From Flagellimonas oceanensis (lineage in GTDB: Bacteria; Bacteroidota; Bacteroidia; Flavobacteriales; Flavobacteriaceae): DNA of 64,000 nt. The DNA lies in the NCBI RefSeq assembly GCF_003992595.1, contig NZ_RZNA01000040.1:62001-126000 (forward strand), read 5' to 3'. The position numbers were made by a program, and so were the translations under genes. Positions 26,776 to 34,678 of the stretch are shown here, one piece after another (the first letter of the stretch is position 1; the number at the start of each line of letters is the position of its first letter). A model generated the notes under the pieces. That model did not search any database. It was not told the origin of the DNA and saw nothing but the letters and a program-made list of their open reading frames with translations.

Positions 26776-26880
26776 TTTGATTGATGATTGTTTGTTTCGT
26801 TTTTTGATTGATGGTTAAACTCCTTTTTCTTTGATTGATGATGATGTTGGAGGTGATTAAGCTCCTTTTATGATTAATGA
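26776..26880. repeat. Degenerate TTGATTGATG repeats
   Basis: Several copies of TTTGATTGATG-like sequence occur about every 20-50 bases. On the minus strand two carry a following AAAGGAG(C/T)TTAA. They look like repeated operon-leader segments, possibly remains of lost small genes. No coding frame is credible here. Confidence 0.35.
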
Positions 26881-26886
26881 TTGATT

Positions 26887-27681
26887 TTATTTCCGTAGCG
26901 CTTCATCCACCACTTTGTCGTTTTCGATGATTTGCATTTTTTCAACACCTCCATCGCCCGATATGATAAATTTAAATTGTACAGGTCGTTCTTTCATAAT
27001 AAAGGTATCCGCTGTTTTTGCGAAGAGCGTCGCCTGCATTTTCTCCGTAACCAACAGAAGCATACCATTGTCTTTTTTGATTTGAACATTACCAACTTGA
27101 GGAGATGTATAGTTTCCCTCATAGGCGTCCAATATTTCTTCTGCTACAGTAATTACCTTGGAAGTTTCTTCATTTTTCATCAAATGGTGGTCATAACTCA
27201 ACTCCCTTTTTATCTTCCATTTACCATCGACTAGCGTCCACACGTGGGTAAATTTGGCGATATCCCCTTTTTGGTATTCGTTCTTGTCATTCAGAAATTC
27301 AAACCTGTGCACCCCATGTTGAATGGCCCCGTAGATTTCTCCATCCTTTTTAAGGGGGTAGACTTCAAGGCTTCCATCAATCAATATTCTTTTTGAATAC
27401 TGTGGCGCATTTGGGTCTATTTTTTCACAGTTTTCTCTGGTCGGCTTCAAAAAATCTTCCCTTCCGTCGGTAAAACCTCCTTTATCATGATAGAACTCGA
27501 AATCTTCTGTAAACAACGACTCCATTGTTTCCACATCACATCGGTTGAATGCGGCATCGAACAATAAACTATCCTTGGATTTCAATGTTCTGTATAATTC
27601 TGAACCCTTTGCTATTTGCCCACTGACTGAATTGGTTAGAATCAGGGCGAAAAATCCAAATATGTATCCGAAACTCTTCAT
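26887..27681 (-). CDS. Secreted DUF4440/NTF2-like protein with C-terminal DUF3471-like domain
   Basis: The 264-residue product has a signal peptide (cleavage near VSGQ). Residues 25-165 form a SnoaL/NTF2-like DUF4440 domain (LFDAAFNRCDVETMESLFTED ... DGKWKIKRELSYDHH). The last 80 residues (YEGNYTSPQVGNVQIKKDNG ...) look like the small beta domain often placed after beta-lactamase-like secreted enzymes. No catalytic residues can be assigned. Its start overlaps the stop of the DUF4870 gene by one base, so the two form a coupled operon. Confidence 0.75.
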   Translation of the reverse strand: MKSFGYIFGFFALILTNSVSGQIAKGSELYRTLKSKDSLLFDAAFNRCDVETMESLFTEDFEFYHDKGGFTDGREDFLKPTRENCEKIDPNAPQYSKRILIDGSLEVYPLKKDGEIYGAIQHGVHRFEFLNDKNEYQKGDIAKFTHVWTLVDGKWKIKRELSYDHHLMKNEETSKVITVAEEILDAYEGNYTSPQVGNVQIKKDNGMLLLVTEKMQATLFAKTADTFIMKERPVQFKFIISGDGGVEKMQIIENDKVVDEALRK

Positions 27682-28163
27682 TATTTGATGAATTTTATTG
27701 TGAATGGATATTTAAAATATTCTCCCTCATTCGTTCGGATAGTGGCCAGAATAGTGAAAACAATGTTCACAATGCCAAGCGCCACTTGTAAAAAACCTGA
27801 GATACCAACAGGCCAGAATAATCTTCCAAACCTAAAGTCGTCGCTATCGATATGGATATTTAAGTTGTTAAGGTCGCTCAACCCGTGGAACCCGAAAAAG
27901 TTCCAATCGAACAAGTCTGGCCAAAATCCAATAAAGAAAGGGATGGTGACCAAACCTGCCACGATGGAGTAAAGCAACATACTAATTTGAAAATTAAGAG
28001 CCTGTTTGCCGTTGTAATCGACAAACGCATGCTCTTTTTTGTTGGCGGTCCATAGAATCAACGGAAGTATAAAATTCCCAAACGGGATAAAGTACTTCGA
28101 GAACATGGACGCGTGGATAATCGCGGATAAATTTCGTTCGTGTTTGGTGATGGTAGTTGCCAT
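27681..28163 (-). CDS. DUF4870 (Tic20-like) inner-membrane protein
   Basis: The 160-residue protein has four predicted membrane segments and the family features HASMFSKYFIPFGNFILPLILW near the start and VDYNGKQALNFQIS in the middle. DUF4870 proteins are small membrane proteins of unknown role, related to Tic20-like folds. It is the first gene of an operon with the DUF4440 protein. It is read leftward from a divergent promoter region shared with the DUF4442 gene, which contains the 28230-28300 inverted repeat. Confidence 0.82.
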   Translation of the reverse strand: MATTITKHERNLSAIIHASMFSKYFIPFGNFILPLILWTANKKEHAFVDYNGKQALNFQISMLLYSIVAGLVTIPFFIGFWPDLFDWNFFGFHGLSDLNNLNIHIDSDDFRFGRLFWPVGISGFLQVALGIVNIVFTILATIRTNEGEYFKYPFTIKFIK

Positions 28164-28229
28164 TTTCTGATTGATGTTTTTTGATTGTAAAAGGGTTAAC
28201 CTATTAGCTTACGATGCAAATATATATCC

Positions 28230-28300
28230 AAAAGATGGTACTATGCAAAACAAAGTACTATGATTTAACAAAAAATTAACAATATTGAATACCATCTTTT
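28230..28300. promoter_or_regulatory. Wide inverted repeat and direct repeats in a divergent promoter region
   Basis: AAAAGATGGTA (28230-28240) is repeated inverted as TACCATCTTTT (28290-28300). Inside lies a direct repeat GTACTATG at 28238-28245 and 28255-28262. The layout between two divergent genes suits an operator or looped regulatory site. No regulator is assigned. Confidence 0.4.
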
Positions 28301-28332
28301 TACCTATTTTTAGGCAGACTTAAATAAACAAT

Positions 28333-28788
28333 ATGGCACTTACACCCAGTAAAATCAATATGTTCACTTTTATGAAGCTCCCTTCGGCATGGTGGTGCGG
28401 GGTACGACTCAAATATATTGATGAAAAAAAGGCGATAACCACGGTAAAGCATCAATGGAGGAATCAAAATCCGTTTAAATCCATGTTTTGGGCCGTTCAA
28501 GGGATGGCCGCCGAACTGAGTACAGGCGCGTTGGTCATGAACGAAATCCAGAAAAGCGGCAAAAAAGTGTCGATGCTGGTAGCGAACAACAAAGCCACCT
28601 TTACCAAAAAGGCTACGGGGAGAATCAATTTTACCTGTGAGGATGGCAAACTGATTGCCGATGCGATAAAAAAGACCGTTGAAACGGGAGAGGGACAAAC
28701 CTGTTGGATGAAAGCCGTGGGGGTCAACCAAGATGGGGTAGAGGTATCCACCTTTCACTTTGAGTGGACGGTGAAGTTGAAAAGATAA
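28333..28788 (+). CDS. DUF4442 hotdog-fold protein (thioesterase-like)
   Basis: The 151-residue protein matches the DUF4442 family, a hotdog-fold group related to PaaI-type thioesterases. Visible family features are PSAWWCGVRLKYIDEKKAI near the N-terminus, NPFKSMFWAVQGMAAEL for the central hotdog helix, and FHFEWTVKLK as the closing strand. Substrate and activity are not known. The last 14 codons plus stop are copied, in diverged form, 1330 bases downstream (30074-30120), which suggests that the following segment was inserted at the 3' end of this gene. Confidence 0.8.
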   Translation: MALTPSKINMFTFMKLPSAWWCGVRLKYIDEKKAITTVKHQWRNQNPFKSMFWAVQGMAAELSTGALVMNEIQKSGKKVSMLVANNKATFTKKATGRINFTCEDGKLIADAIKKTVETGEGQTCWMKAVGVNQDGVEVSTFHFEWTVKLKR

Positions 28789-28790
28789 TA
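28744..28790 (+). repeat. Direct repeat A: 3' end of the DUF4442 gene
   Basis: This stretch matches 30074-30120 at 39 of 47 positions with no gaps. It covers the last 14 codons and the stop codon. Translated, 11 of 14 residues are identical, and three of the changed codons are synonymous, so the copy evolved as coding sequence. Confidence 0.8.
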
Positions 28791-28867
28791 TCATTATCCA
28801 TCATCTCATATTTCTCGATTTGTTGGTAGTATTTAAATATAAAATAATAAAATAAGCAAGTGTCAAA

Positions 28868-30007
28868 ATGGAATCGCAAAAAGTAATTTTTTTAGCTAAA
28901 TATATAGATTCAGGCGGAGTATCTGCAATAATGTATTCATTGGGAAAGATTTATAAAGAACGAGGGTGGAAAACAACAATTATTTGCGGAGGCGTCAAAG
29001 GGAGTCATCTTTTCACAAAAGAATATTATCGCGAAGCAGGAATAGAATTTATTGAGTTGGATTACCTAAGAACTGGGGCGAAGGGATTTTTAAAAATACC
29101 TTTCATCATAAAAGGGTTCATCAATACAGTTAAAGAAATTGACCCCGATATTATTCATGTACATTGGCGCTCTGTCAGTCTATATGCGCAACTTGTTAAG
29201 TATTTCTTGAATATACCATTTGTTACAACAATACATCTTAATAAAATCCCATCAAGCTTTTTTTATAAGGTGGTGTCATTTTGGGGAAATAGGGTCATTA
29301 CAATCAGTACAGAGACAAAAGAATTTATGGTGGACAAATTTGGTTTGTCTGATAATCGGATTGAAATGATTTTTAACGGAGCAGATGAAAACATTTTCTA
29401 TCCACCTAGTTTGATTGAAAAACAACAAGCGCGTAAAAGGTTGAAGGTTGAACCATACAAATTTGTTATTTCAAAATTAGCAAGACTTGAAGGTATTAAA
29501 GGGCACAAAACAGCAATTGAAGCCTACGACATGTTACCCGAAGAGATTAAAAATAATTCAATCTTACTTTTGGGAGGTGAAGGATCGTTGAAAACAGATT
29601 TAACACATTATATTGAGAATTTAGGGTTAAGGAATAATATACTTTTACTTGGTCATATCAACTCACAAGACCTTCTGTTTGCTTCGGACTTAGGTATTTT
29701 AACATCATATAAAGAGGGTTTTCCAGTTTCCGTATTGGAAGCTATGCTTTGTAAGGTTCCTTTCATTAGAACAAGGGCAGAAGGGGCGTACGATCAAATT
29801 ATAAATGGTAAAACGGGGTATATTATCGATTTTGATGATTCGAACTCATTGAAAGAACGAATAATAGAGTTATATTCTGATGAAGAAAAGCGCAAAGAAA
29901 TGGCCAAGAACGCATATGTTTTTGCAAAAGAGAATTTTACTATAAACAAGGTAGCGGATAAAACTTTGAATTTGTACAAAACAGTTTTGTCAGATGAGAA
30001 GAAATAA
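28868..30007 (+). CDS. Glycosyltransferase family 4 (GT-B), probably acquired
   Basis: The 379-residue protein has the GT1/GT4 layout: an N-terminal Rossmann part (YIDSGGVSAIMYSLGKIY, DIIHVHWRS) and a C-terminal donor-binding part with KLARLEGIKGHKTAIEAY, LLLGGEGSLK and the EX7E motif in EGFPVSVLEAM. It transfers a nucleotide-activated sugar to a glycan or lipid acceptor and carries no signal peptide. It is visibly more AT-rich than the genes on either side and is alone, without other polysaccharide genes. It lies between the two copies of the DUF4442 3' end, so lateral gain is likely. Confidence 0.87.
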   Translation: MESQKVIFLAKYIDSGGVSAIMYSLGKIYKERGWKTTIICGGVKGSHLFTKEYYREAGIEFIELDYLRTGAKGFLKIPFIIKGFINTVKEIDPDIIHVHWRSVSLYAQLVKYFLNIPFVTTIHLNKIPSSFFYKVVSFWGNRVITISTETKEFMVDKFGLSDNRIEMIFNGADENIFYPPSLIEKQQARKRLKVEPYKFVISKLARLEGIKGHKTAIEAYDMLPEEIKNNSILLLGGEGSLKTDLTHYIENLGLRNNILLLGHINSQDLLFASDLGILTSYKEGFPVSVLEAMLCKVPFIRTRAEGAYDQIINGKTGYIIDFDDSNSLKERIIELYSDEEKRKEMAKNAYVFAKENFTINKVADKTLNLYKTVLSDEKK

Positions 30008-30073
30008 AAATTATCATAATTTACTTAAATAAGTTCACAATAATAAGTGAGTTGATGGATTTATGTAACTAAT

Positions 30074-30120
30074 GTTTCCACCTTTCATTTTGAGTTGACG
30101 GTGAAGGTAAAGGGATAATG
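30074..30120 (+). repeat. Direct repeat B: diverged remnant of the DUF4442 3' end
   Basis: This is a partner of 28744-28790, 39/47 identical, and it still reads VSTFHFELTVKVKG-stop. It has no start or upstream coding part, so it is a truncated gene end left at the far side of the inserted segment. Confidence 0.8.
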
Positions 30121-30141
30121 TTGGTAAAGGGTGAAAGGTAA

Positions 30142-30687
30142 ATGGATTGGAAGACTCGTAGAATTATATATAAGATTAAGGTCAATCAATTTTTTCGAAA
30201 CCTTAAACTCAAGATAAACTTCAAAATCAAAGGTTTATCCAAATGGCAACGAGCTAATGTTGTTGAGTATCCTGATTGTTTTTTAGTAACCACCATACAT
30301 ACTTTAAAAAATGGTCCAGGAGTTCATTCTAACATCATAAGTAAAATTGAAAAAGAAAGTGGCGAACAATATCAACTTGTTAGGCTTGTTTTGGAGCACT
30401 TGGATAAATCGAGGTGGGGTGTAGTAAATTTTGAGAAGTCTAGTACAATTGATGTTGTTGCCAAACTCACTGGTAGAAAGTCGATTAAAAAGCAGATGCA
30501 AGATTCAAAAATGATATTAATCTCCAGAAACAAAAAACGTATCGAAATTAATCCCACAAAAAATGGAGGTTCGACTGGACCTAATCGTGGATATGATTTT
30601 GACAAAGAATTAATTTTATTAGAATTACCTATTAAAGAAGAAGGTTTTGAAAAAGAGATCAAAAGGGCATTAGAAATGTGTCACTAA
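30142..30687 (+). CDS. Unrecognised AT-rich protein (ORFan candidate)
   Basis: I recognise no family. The 181-residue frame starts 22 bases after the DUF4442 remnant. The first 35 residues are strongly basic (KTRRIIYKIKVNQFFRNLKLK). The middle has a possible alpha/beta part (LVTTIHTLKNGPGVHSNIISKIEKESGEQYQL). A further basic patch (RKSIKKQMQDSKMILISRNKKR) is followed by an acidic end. There is no signal peptide or membrane span. Codon use is AT-rich like the glycosyltransferase, so both may have arrived together. Basic character suggests nucleic-acid or membrane-surface contact, but that is only a hint. Confidence 0.6.
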   Translation: MDWKTRRIIYKIKVNQFFRNLKLKINFKIKGLSKWQRANVVEYPDCFLVTTIHTLKNGPGVHSNIISKIEKESGEQYQLVRLVLEHLDKSRWGVVNFEKSSTIDVVAKLTGRKSIKKQMQDSKMILISRNKKRIEINPTKNGGSTGPNRGYDFDKELILLELPIKEEGFEKEIKRALEMCH

Positions 30688-30746
30688 TAATTGTAACAAA
30701 ATTCTGAATTCTCCAACGTATAAATAGAAATCAAAAAACATCAAAA

Positions 30747-31547
30747 ATGAACGCACACGAAATCGACTACCACATTTACGGCGAAGAAATGCAATATGTG
30801 GAAATAGAACTGGACCCTCAAGAAGCTGTTGTAGCTGAAGCAGGCACTTTTATGATGATGGACGAGGATATTAAAATGGACACTATCTTCGGAGACGGTT
30901 CCAACCAAGATACCAGTGTTTTGGGAAAGGTATTCTCCGCAGGTAAGCGATTGCTCACTGGGGAGAGCCTTTTTATGACCGCTTTCCTGAACATTGGCCA
31001 AGGAAAAAAGCAGGTAAGCTTTGCTTCTCCCTATCCGGGTAAAATTGTTCCCATTGACCTATCTGAAAAAGGAGGGAAGTTTATCTGCCAAAAAGATGCG
31101 TTCTTATGTGCTGCCAAAGGCGTTTCCGTTGGTATTGAATTTTCCAAACGCTTGGGACGTGGTTTCTTTGGTGGTGAAGGCTTTATCATGCAGAAATTGG
31201 AAGGAGATGGAATGGCCTTTGTACATGCCGGTGGAACCATGGCCAAGAAGACATTGGCTCCCGGCGAGACCTTGAGAGTGGATACGGGGTGTATCGTTGG
31301 TTTTTCCCATACCGTGGATTATAACATTGAATTTATAGGCGGCATTCGAAATTCCGTATTTGGAGGGGAAGGACTGTTCTTCGCTACGCTTCGCGGTCCT
31401 GGAACCGTGTATATTCAATCCCTTCCGTTCAGTAGATTGGCCAGCCGTGTCTGGGCCGCTGCTCCTCGTGGTGGCGGAAAAGACAAGGGGGAAGGGAGTA
31501 TCTTGGGCGGCCTTGGTGATTTGCTGGATGGGGATAACAGGTTTTAA
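30747..31547 (+). CDS. TIGR00266/AIM24-family protein
   Basis: The 266-residue protein is built of glycine-rich beta repeats typical of the AIM24/TIGR00266 family ([51 protein letters not shown]), with a C-terminal GGG-rich tail. AIM24 is a mitochondrial protein linked to inner-membrane organisation; bacterial members have no settled role. There is no signal peptide. The gene follows the AT-rich inserted segment and is followed by a repeat cluster. Base composition returns to the normal level here, which marks the right end of the insert. Confidence 0.85.
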   Translation: MNAHEIDYHIYGEEMQYVEIELDPQEAVVAEAGTFMMMDEDIKMDTIFGDGSNQDTSVLGKVFSAGKRLLTGESLFMTAFLNIGQGKKQVSFASPYPGKIVPIDLSEKGGKFICQKDAFLCAAKGVSVGIEFSKRLGRGFFGGEGFIMQKLEGDGMAFVHAGGTMAKKTLAPGETLRVDTGCIVGFSHTVDYNIEFIGGIRNSVFGGEGLFFATLRGPGTVYIQSLPFSRLASRVWAAAPRGGGKDKGEGSILGGLGDLLDGDNRF

Positions 31548-31551
31548 TATT

Positions 31552-31579
31552 TTAGGAGTTAGGAGTTAGGAGTTAGGAA
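31552..31579. repeat. Heptamer tandem repeat (AGGAGTT)
   Basis: Three full copies plus a partial copy of the 7-base unit lie just after the AIM24-like gene. Such short tandem tracts next to palindromic repeats are common in intergenic DNA of this group. Confidence 0.8.
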
Positions 31580-31589
31580 AGCCGAGGCT

Positions 31590-31736
31590 CAATGTCATTC
31601 TGAACGGAGTGAAGAATCTATTCTCACTGAGCCATGATTAAAATGACTCAGCTCAAAGATGATTGATAAACGTCATGCTGAACTTGTTTCAGCATCTCAT
31701 CAAAAAATGGATTCCGCATCAGGTGCGGAATGACAA
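31590..31736. repeat. Cluster of REP-like palindromic repeats
   Basis: Three units follow each other: a GTCATTCTGAACGGAGTGAAG-type half unit near 31594, a hairpin ATGCTGAA/TTCAGCAT at 31675-31695, and a hairpin ATTCCGCA/TGCGGAAT at 31711-31731. Translated on the minus strand they give the familiar spurious string HLMRNP...LKQVQHDV found across Bacteroidetes genomes. They are non-coding, dispersed repeats. Confidence 0.8.
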
Positions 31737-31810
31737 GTAACAAATTCCAAGATTCCAACCATCCAAAAATCGGACATCTGATTTCTGAAAAAATCACTTC
31801 TTTTGTGCCT

Positions 31811-32464
31811 ATGAATTTCAACGACCTGTTCCACTTTCTGGAAGAATTGCAGCAAAACAATAACAAGGAATGGATGGATGCGAACCGTAAATGGTACAAA
31901 TCCCTCCGTAACGATTTCATCACTTGGCTGGATGATTTGGATATGACAATGGCGCAACTCCATGATGACTATTACCCAACACCGGGCAAAAAAGGCATCA
32001 ACCGAATCAACAATAATTTGATGTTCCATCCCAACAAGCCCATTTATAAAGATCATTTTGGTGCTGGATTGGACAAAGCGCCCAACTCCGCCGATTTTTA
32101 TATCGAAATAGGTCTAAAACATTGTCTGCTGGCCGGCGGTCGCTGGCGACCGGATTCCAAAACCCTTCGTAGTATCCGTGATGCCATCGATTATAATGGA
32201 GAGGAATTGCAGGCGATTCTTGATAAGCCGTCTTTCAAAAAAATGTTCGGTGGTTTATATGAAGACGAAAAACTGGTGTCATCGCCCAAAGGATTTTCCA
32301 ATGACCATCCACATATTGAATTGCTACGTAACAAAACGTTCGCGGTCGAATATGGCTTGACCAAGAAGGATGTCCTCAGCGATGATTTCAAGGAAAAAAT
32401 CGTTGAAGTTTACAAGGAAATGCTTCCTTTTCGTCAATATTTGAACCAAGCGGTAACCGTTTAG
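31811..32464 (+). CDS. DUF2461 family protein
   Basis: The start at 31811 (MNFNDLFHFLEEL) is chosen because the longer frame from 31730 runs into the repeat cluster. The 217-residue protein has the DUF2461/TIGR02453 pattern: LQQNNNKEWMDANRKWY near the N-terminus, RINNNLMFHPNKPIYKDHFG in the middle, and YIEIGLKHCLLAGGRWRPDS. The family is widespread with no known activity. Its stop codon overlaps that of the convergent MlrC-like gene by a few bases, with no terminator in between. Confidence 0.85.
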   Translation: MNFNDLFHFLEELQQNNNKEWMDANRKWYKSLRNDFITWLDDLDMTMAQLHDDYYPTPGKKGINRINNNLMFHPNKPIYKDHFGAGLDKAPNSADFYIEIGLKHCLLAGGRWRPDSKTLRSIRDAIDYNGEELQAILDKPSFKKMFGGLYEDEKLVSSPKGFSNDHPHIELLRNKTFAVEYGLTKKDVLSDDFKEKIVEVYKEMLPFRQYLNQAVTV

Positions 32465-34017
32465 TCCAGCTTGTCTGAAGCCGTTATCAAACGAGCCGAT
32501 AGGTCTGGACGTTCCATGTCTTCATCATAGGGAAACATGGGCCTAATGATTCTTTTATGGCCCAAACGCTCTAAGTCTTGGTCTACGCCCCCAGGGGTCA
32601 GCGCCATAATCCAGTCCCCGCGCATATTGTAGAGTTCGGGCACCAAATAGCCAATTTTAACCACAATGATGTCTGTTTCACTAGGGGTCAGCCCCAAATT
32701 GGTAAAATCAGATTTTCTGTGATACGGCTTCCTTTTTTTGGTCACGATAACATGGGCATTGTCCACTTTTACTACAACCTCGGTCTCCGCATGAACATCG
32801 CCATGTTTTATAGCGGTCACTTCTCCCGTCAATTGTAGCGGAGGAGCATAACGGTCATCGATTTCTGCGCCCACGGGTGCACTGACTTCTCCACCAACTC
32901 CTACTTTTACGGCTTCTTCTATCAATTCAGGTCCCGGAATGGAAGCGTAAATCAAAGATTTGCCATGCGGTGTGTGGAACTCTTCACGTTTCAACAGTTC
33001 CGTCAAGGTCCAAGTAACATCGCCAGCACCCCCTGCTGTGGGATTATCACCCATATCACTCAACATAAAAGGTTTCTTATCACTGGCAAGTGCAAGTTCC
33101 AATGCTTCTTCGTATGATTTTGTTGGGGCTACGAACTCAAATTCCTCTCGGACATCCCAAAAACTATCGGCCAGTTTTTCCGCGCCTTCGGTAACCTGTT
33201 CCTTATCATCTCCCGTTACCATGACCACAGCGTGGTTTCTTGGTTCATCGGCCCACGCGTAGCCAATCCAAATGGCTGCATCGATAACACCTTCCTTTTG
33301 TTCCACTTCGGGGACTTGGGCGTATAGACTTTTTCCAGGTTCCACTCTTGTACTTGTTTTTTCGCCGGGTAACAGAATGGGTACTGGAACCCATGCTTTA
33401 TATGTAGGTTTACCTTTTCCGCTTTCCAATCGGGATACCAAGTTTTCAACAGCTCGCTTTTTCGACTCAATAGCATCTTCGTGCGGAGCCATGCGATAAC
33501 AAGTAATCAAATCGGAGTGTTGTGCCAATCGTTTGGAAACATTGCCGTGCAAGTCCATCGAAGTGGATATCAACACATCGGTCCCTACCACTTCGCGTAT
33601 TCTTTTGATGAGGTCACCCTCGGGGTCGTCCAAGCCCACAACGCTCATGGCGCCGTGAATATCAAAGAAAAGCCCGTCGTAAGGCATGTTTTCTTCTAAC
33701 ATGGTCAATGTTTTGTTCACCAAGGACTCATAAGCTTCACGGGTAACGGTACCTCCTGGCAGCGATTTTCCCACTAAAGTGGGAACCCATTCGGCCCGTT
33801 GTCTCAAGGAAGAATCTGCCTCCATAAATGGGTAGCGGTTAAATATGGAATCCCCTATTTTGGGATGAAAAGCTTCTTCATGGGTAAGGGCGGGCGAAAA
33901 TGTACTGGATTCAATCCCCAGCCCCGCAATGGCAATTCTGGGTAATTTTTTTTCGGTGTTCTTTTCACAACCTATCAATAAGGCGAAAATGAATAGATAA
34001 AGTAAAGGGGTACGCAT
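32461..34017 (-). CDS. M81-family metallopeptidase (MlrC-like) lipoprotein
   Basis: The 518-residue product has a lipoprotein leader (FALLIGC). It continues with the MlrC-type start RIAIAGLGIESSTFSP and the metal-binding region LFFDIHGAMSVVGLDDPEG. Later family blocks are STSMDLHGNVSKRL, CYRMAPHEDA and SDMGDNPTAGGAGDVT. MlrC is the zinc peptidase that finishes microcystin degradation in sphingomonads, but most relatives act on unknown small or cyclic peptides. Secretion as a lipoprotein suggests a periplasmic scavenging role. It is a single-gene unit, convergent with the DUF2461 gene. Confidence 0.85.
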   Translation of the reverse strand: MRTPLLYLFIFALLIGCEKNTEKKLPRIAIAGLGIESSTFSPALTHEEAFHPKIGDSIFNRYPFMEADSSLRQRAEWVPTLVGKSLPGGTVTREAYESLVNKTLTMLEENMPYDGLFFDIHGAMSVVGLDDPEGDLIKRIREVVGTDVLISTSMDLHGNVSKRLAQHSDLITCYRMAPHEDAIESKKRAVENLVSRLESGKGKPTYKAWVPVPILLPGEKTSTRVEPGKSLYAQVPEVEQKEGVIDAAIWIGYAWADEPRNHAVVMVTGDDKEQVTEGAEKLADSFWDVREEFEFVAPTKSYEEALELALASDKKPFMLSDMGDNPTAGGAGDVTWTLTELLKREEFHTPHGKSLIYASIPGPELIEEAVKVGVGGEVSAPVGAEIDDRYAPPLQLTGEVTAIKHGDVHAETEVVVKVDNAHVIVTKKRKPYHRKSDFTNLGLTPSETDIIVVKIGYLVPELYNMRGDWIMALTPGGVDQDLERLGHKRIIRPMFPYDEDMERPDLSARLITASDKLD

Positions 34018-34090
34018 GTCAATTTATTTGGTTGGTTTCATCATCCATAAATATCGGCATAACCTTTATATTTAAAAAAACTTATTCATT

Positions 34091-34678
34091 TTGGCTAACG
34101 ACAGAATCAGAAACATGCAGCGGGAACTGCTATCGGACAATTGGTATTCCCTTGAAAAAATCACTTTTGAATATTTACGTGATGATGGTGTTTGGGAAAA
34201 ACAGACCCGTGAAGCCTACGATAGGGGCAATGGTGCCGCGATTCTACTCTATAATATTGAAAAAGGCAAGGTGGTACTTACCAAGCAGTTTCGCATGCCC
34301 ACCTACGTGAATGGCAATGAGGATGGAATGATGATTGAGGTGTGCGCGGGACTTTTGGAAAAGGGCAATGCTGAAGAAACGATTAAAATGGAAGTAGAGG
34401 AGGAGACCGGTTATAAAATTGACAAAGTAAAAAAGGTATTTGAATCCTATATGTCCCCTGGTTCGGTTACCGAGATCCTTCACTTTTTTATCGGGGCCTA
34501 TGAAGATGGCATGAAGATTAGCGAAGGCGGTGGTGCTGAAGATGAAACCGAGAACATTGAGGTGTTGGAACTGGATTTTGAAAAAGCCATTGCCATGATG
34601 GAGTCTGGGGAAATCAAAGACGCCAAAACCATCATGTTACTGCAATATGCCCAAGTTCAGGGAATTTTTGGTCAGTAG
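34091..34678 (+). CDS. nudK: NUDIX hydrolase, NudK type (GDP-mannose pyrophosphatase)
   Basis: A TTG start at 34091 gives 195 residues and the N-terminal extension normal for NudK; the first ATG (34115) would remove eight of them. NudK features are [36 protein letters not shown], the [14 protein letters not shown] insert, and a Nudix box around [22 protein letters not shown]. The usual Arg of the REx2EE core is Met here. The enzyme splits GDP-mannose or similar nucleotide sugars. Its end overlaps the convergent PBP4-like gene by seven bases. Confidence 0.87.
   Translation: MANDRIRNMQRELLSDNWYSLEKITFEYLRDDGVWEKQTREAYDRGNGAAILLYNIEKGKVVLTKQFRMPTYVNGNEDGMMIEVCAGLLEKGNAEETIKMEVEEETGYKIDKVKKVFESYMSPGSVTEILHFFIGAYEDGMKISEGGGAEDETENIEVLELDFEKAIAMMESGEIKDAKTIMLLQYAQVQGIFGQ

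Noticed and set aside
28300..28794. 164-codon minus-strand frame opposite the DUF4442 gene
   Set aside because: The plus-strand frame matches a known family, and the coding-type substitutions in the 30074 copy are in that plus-strand frame.
28791..30120. Idea that the insert is an insertion sequence or integron cassette
   Set aside because: No transposase, integrase, terminal inverted repeats or attC-like site is visible; only the duplicated gene end supports an insertion.
31648..31923. 91-codon minus-strand frame with HLMRNP...LKQVQHDV
   Set aside because: This string is a translated dispersed repeat well known as a false ORF in Bacteroidetes genomes.
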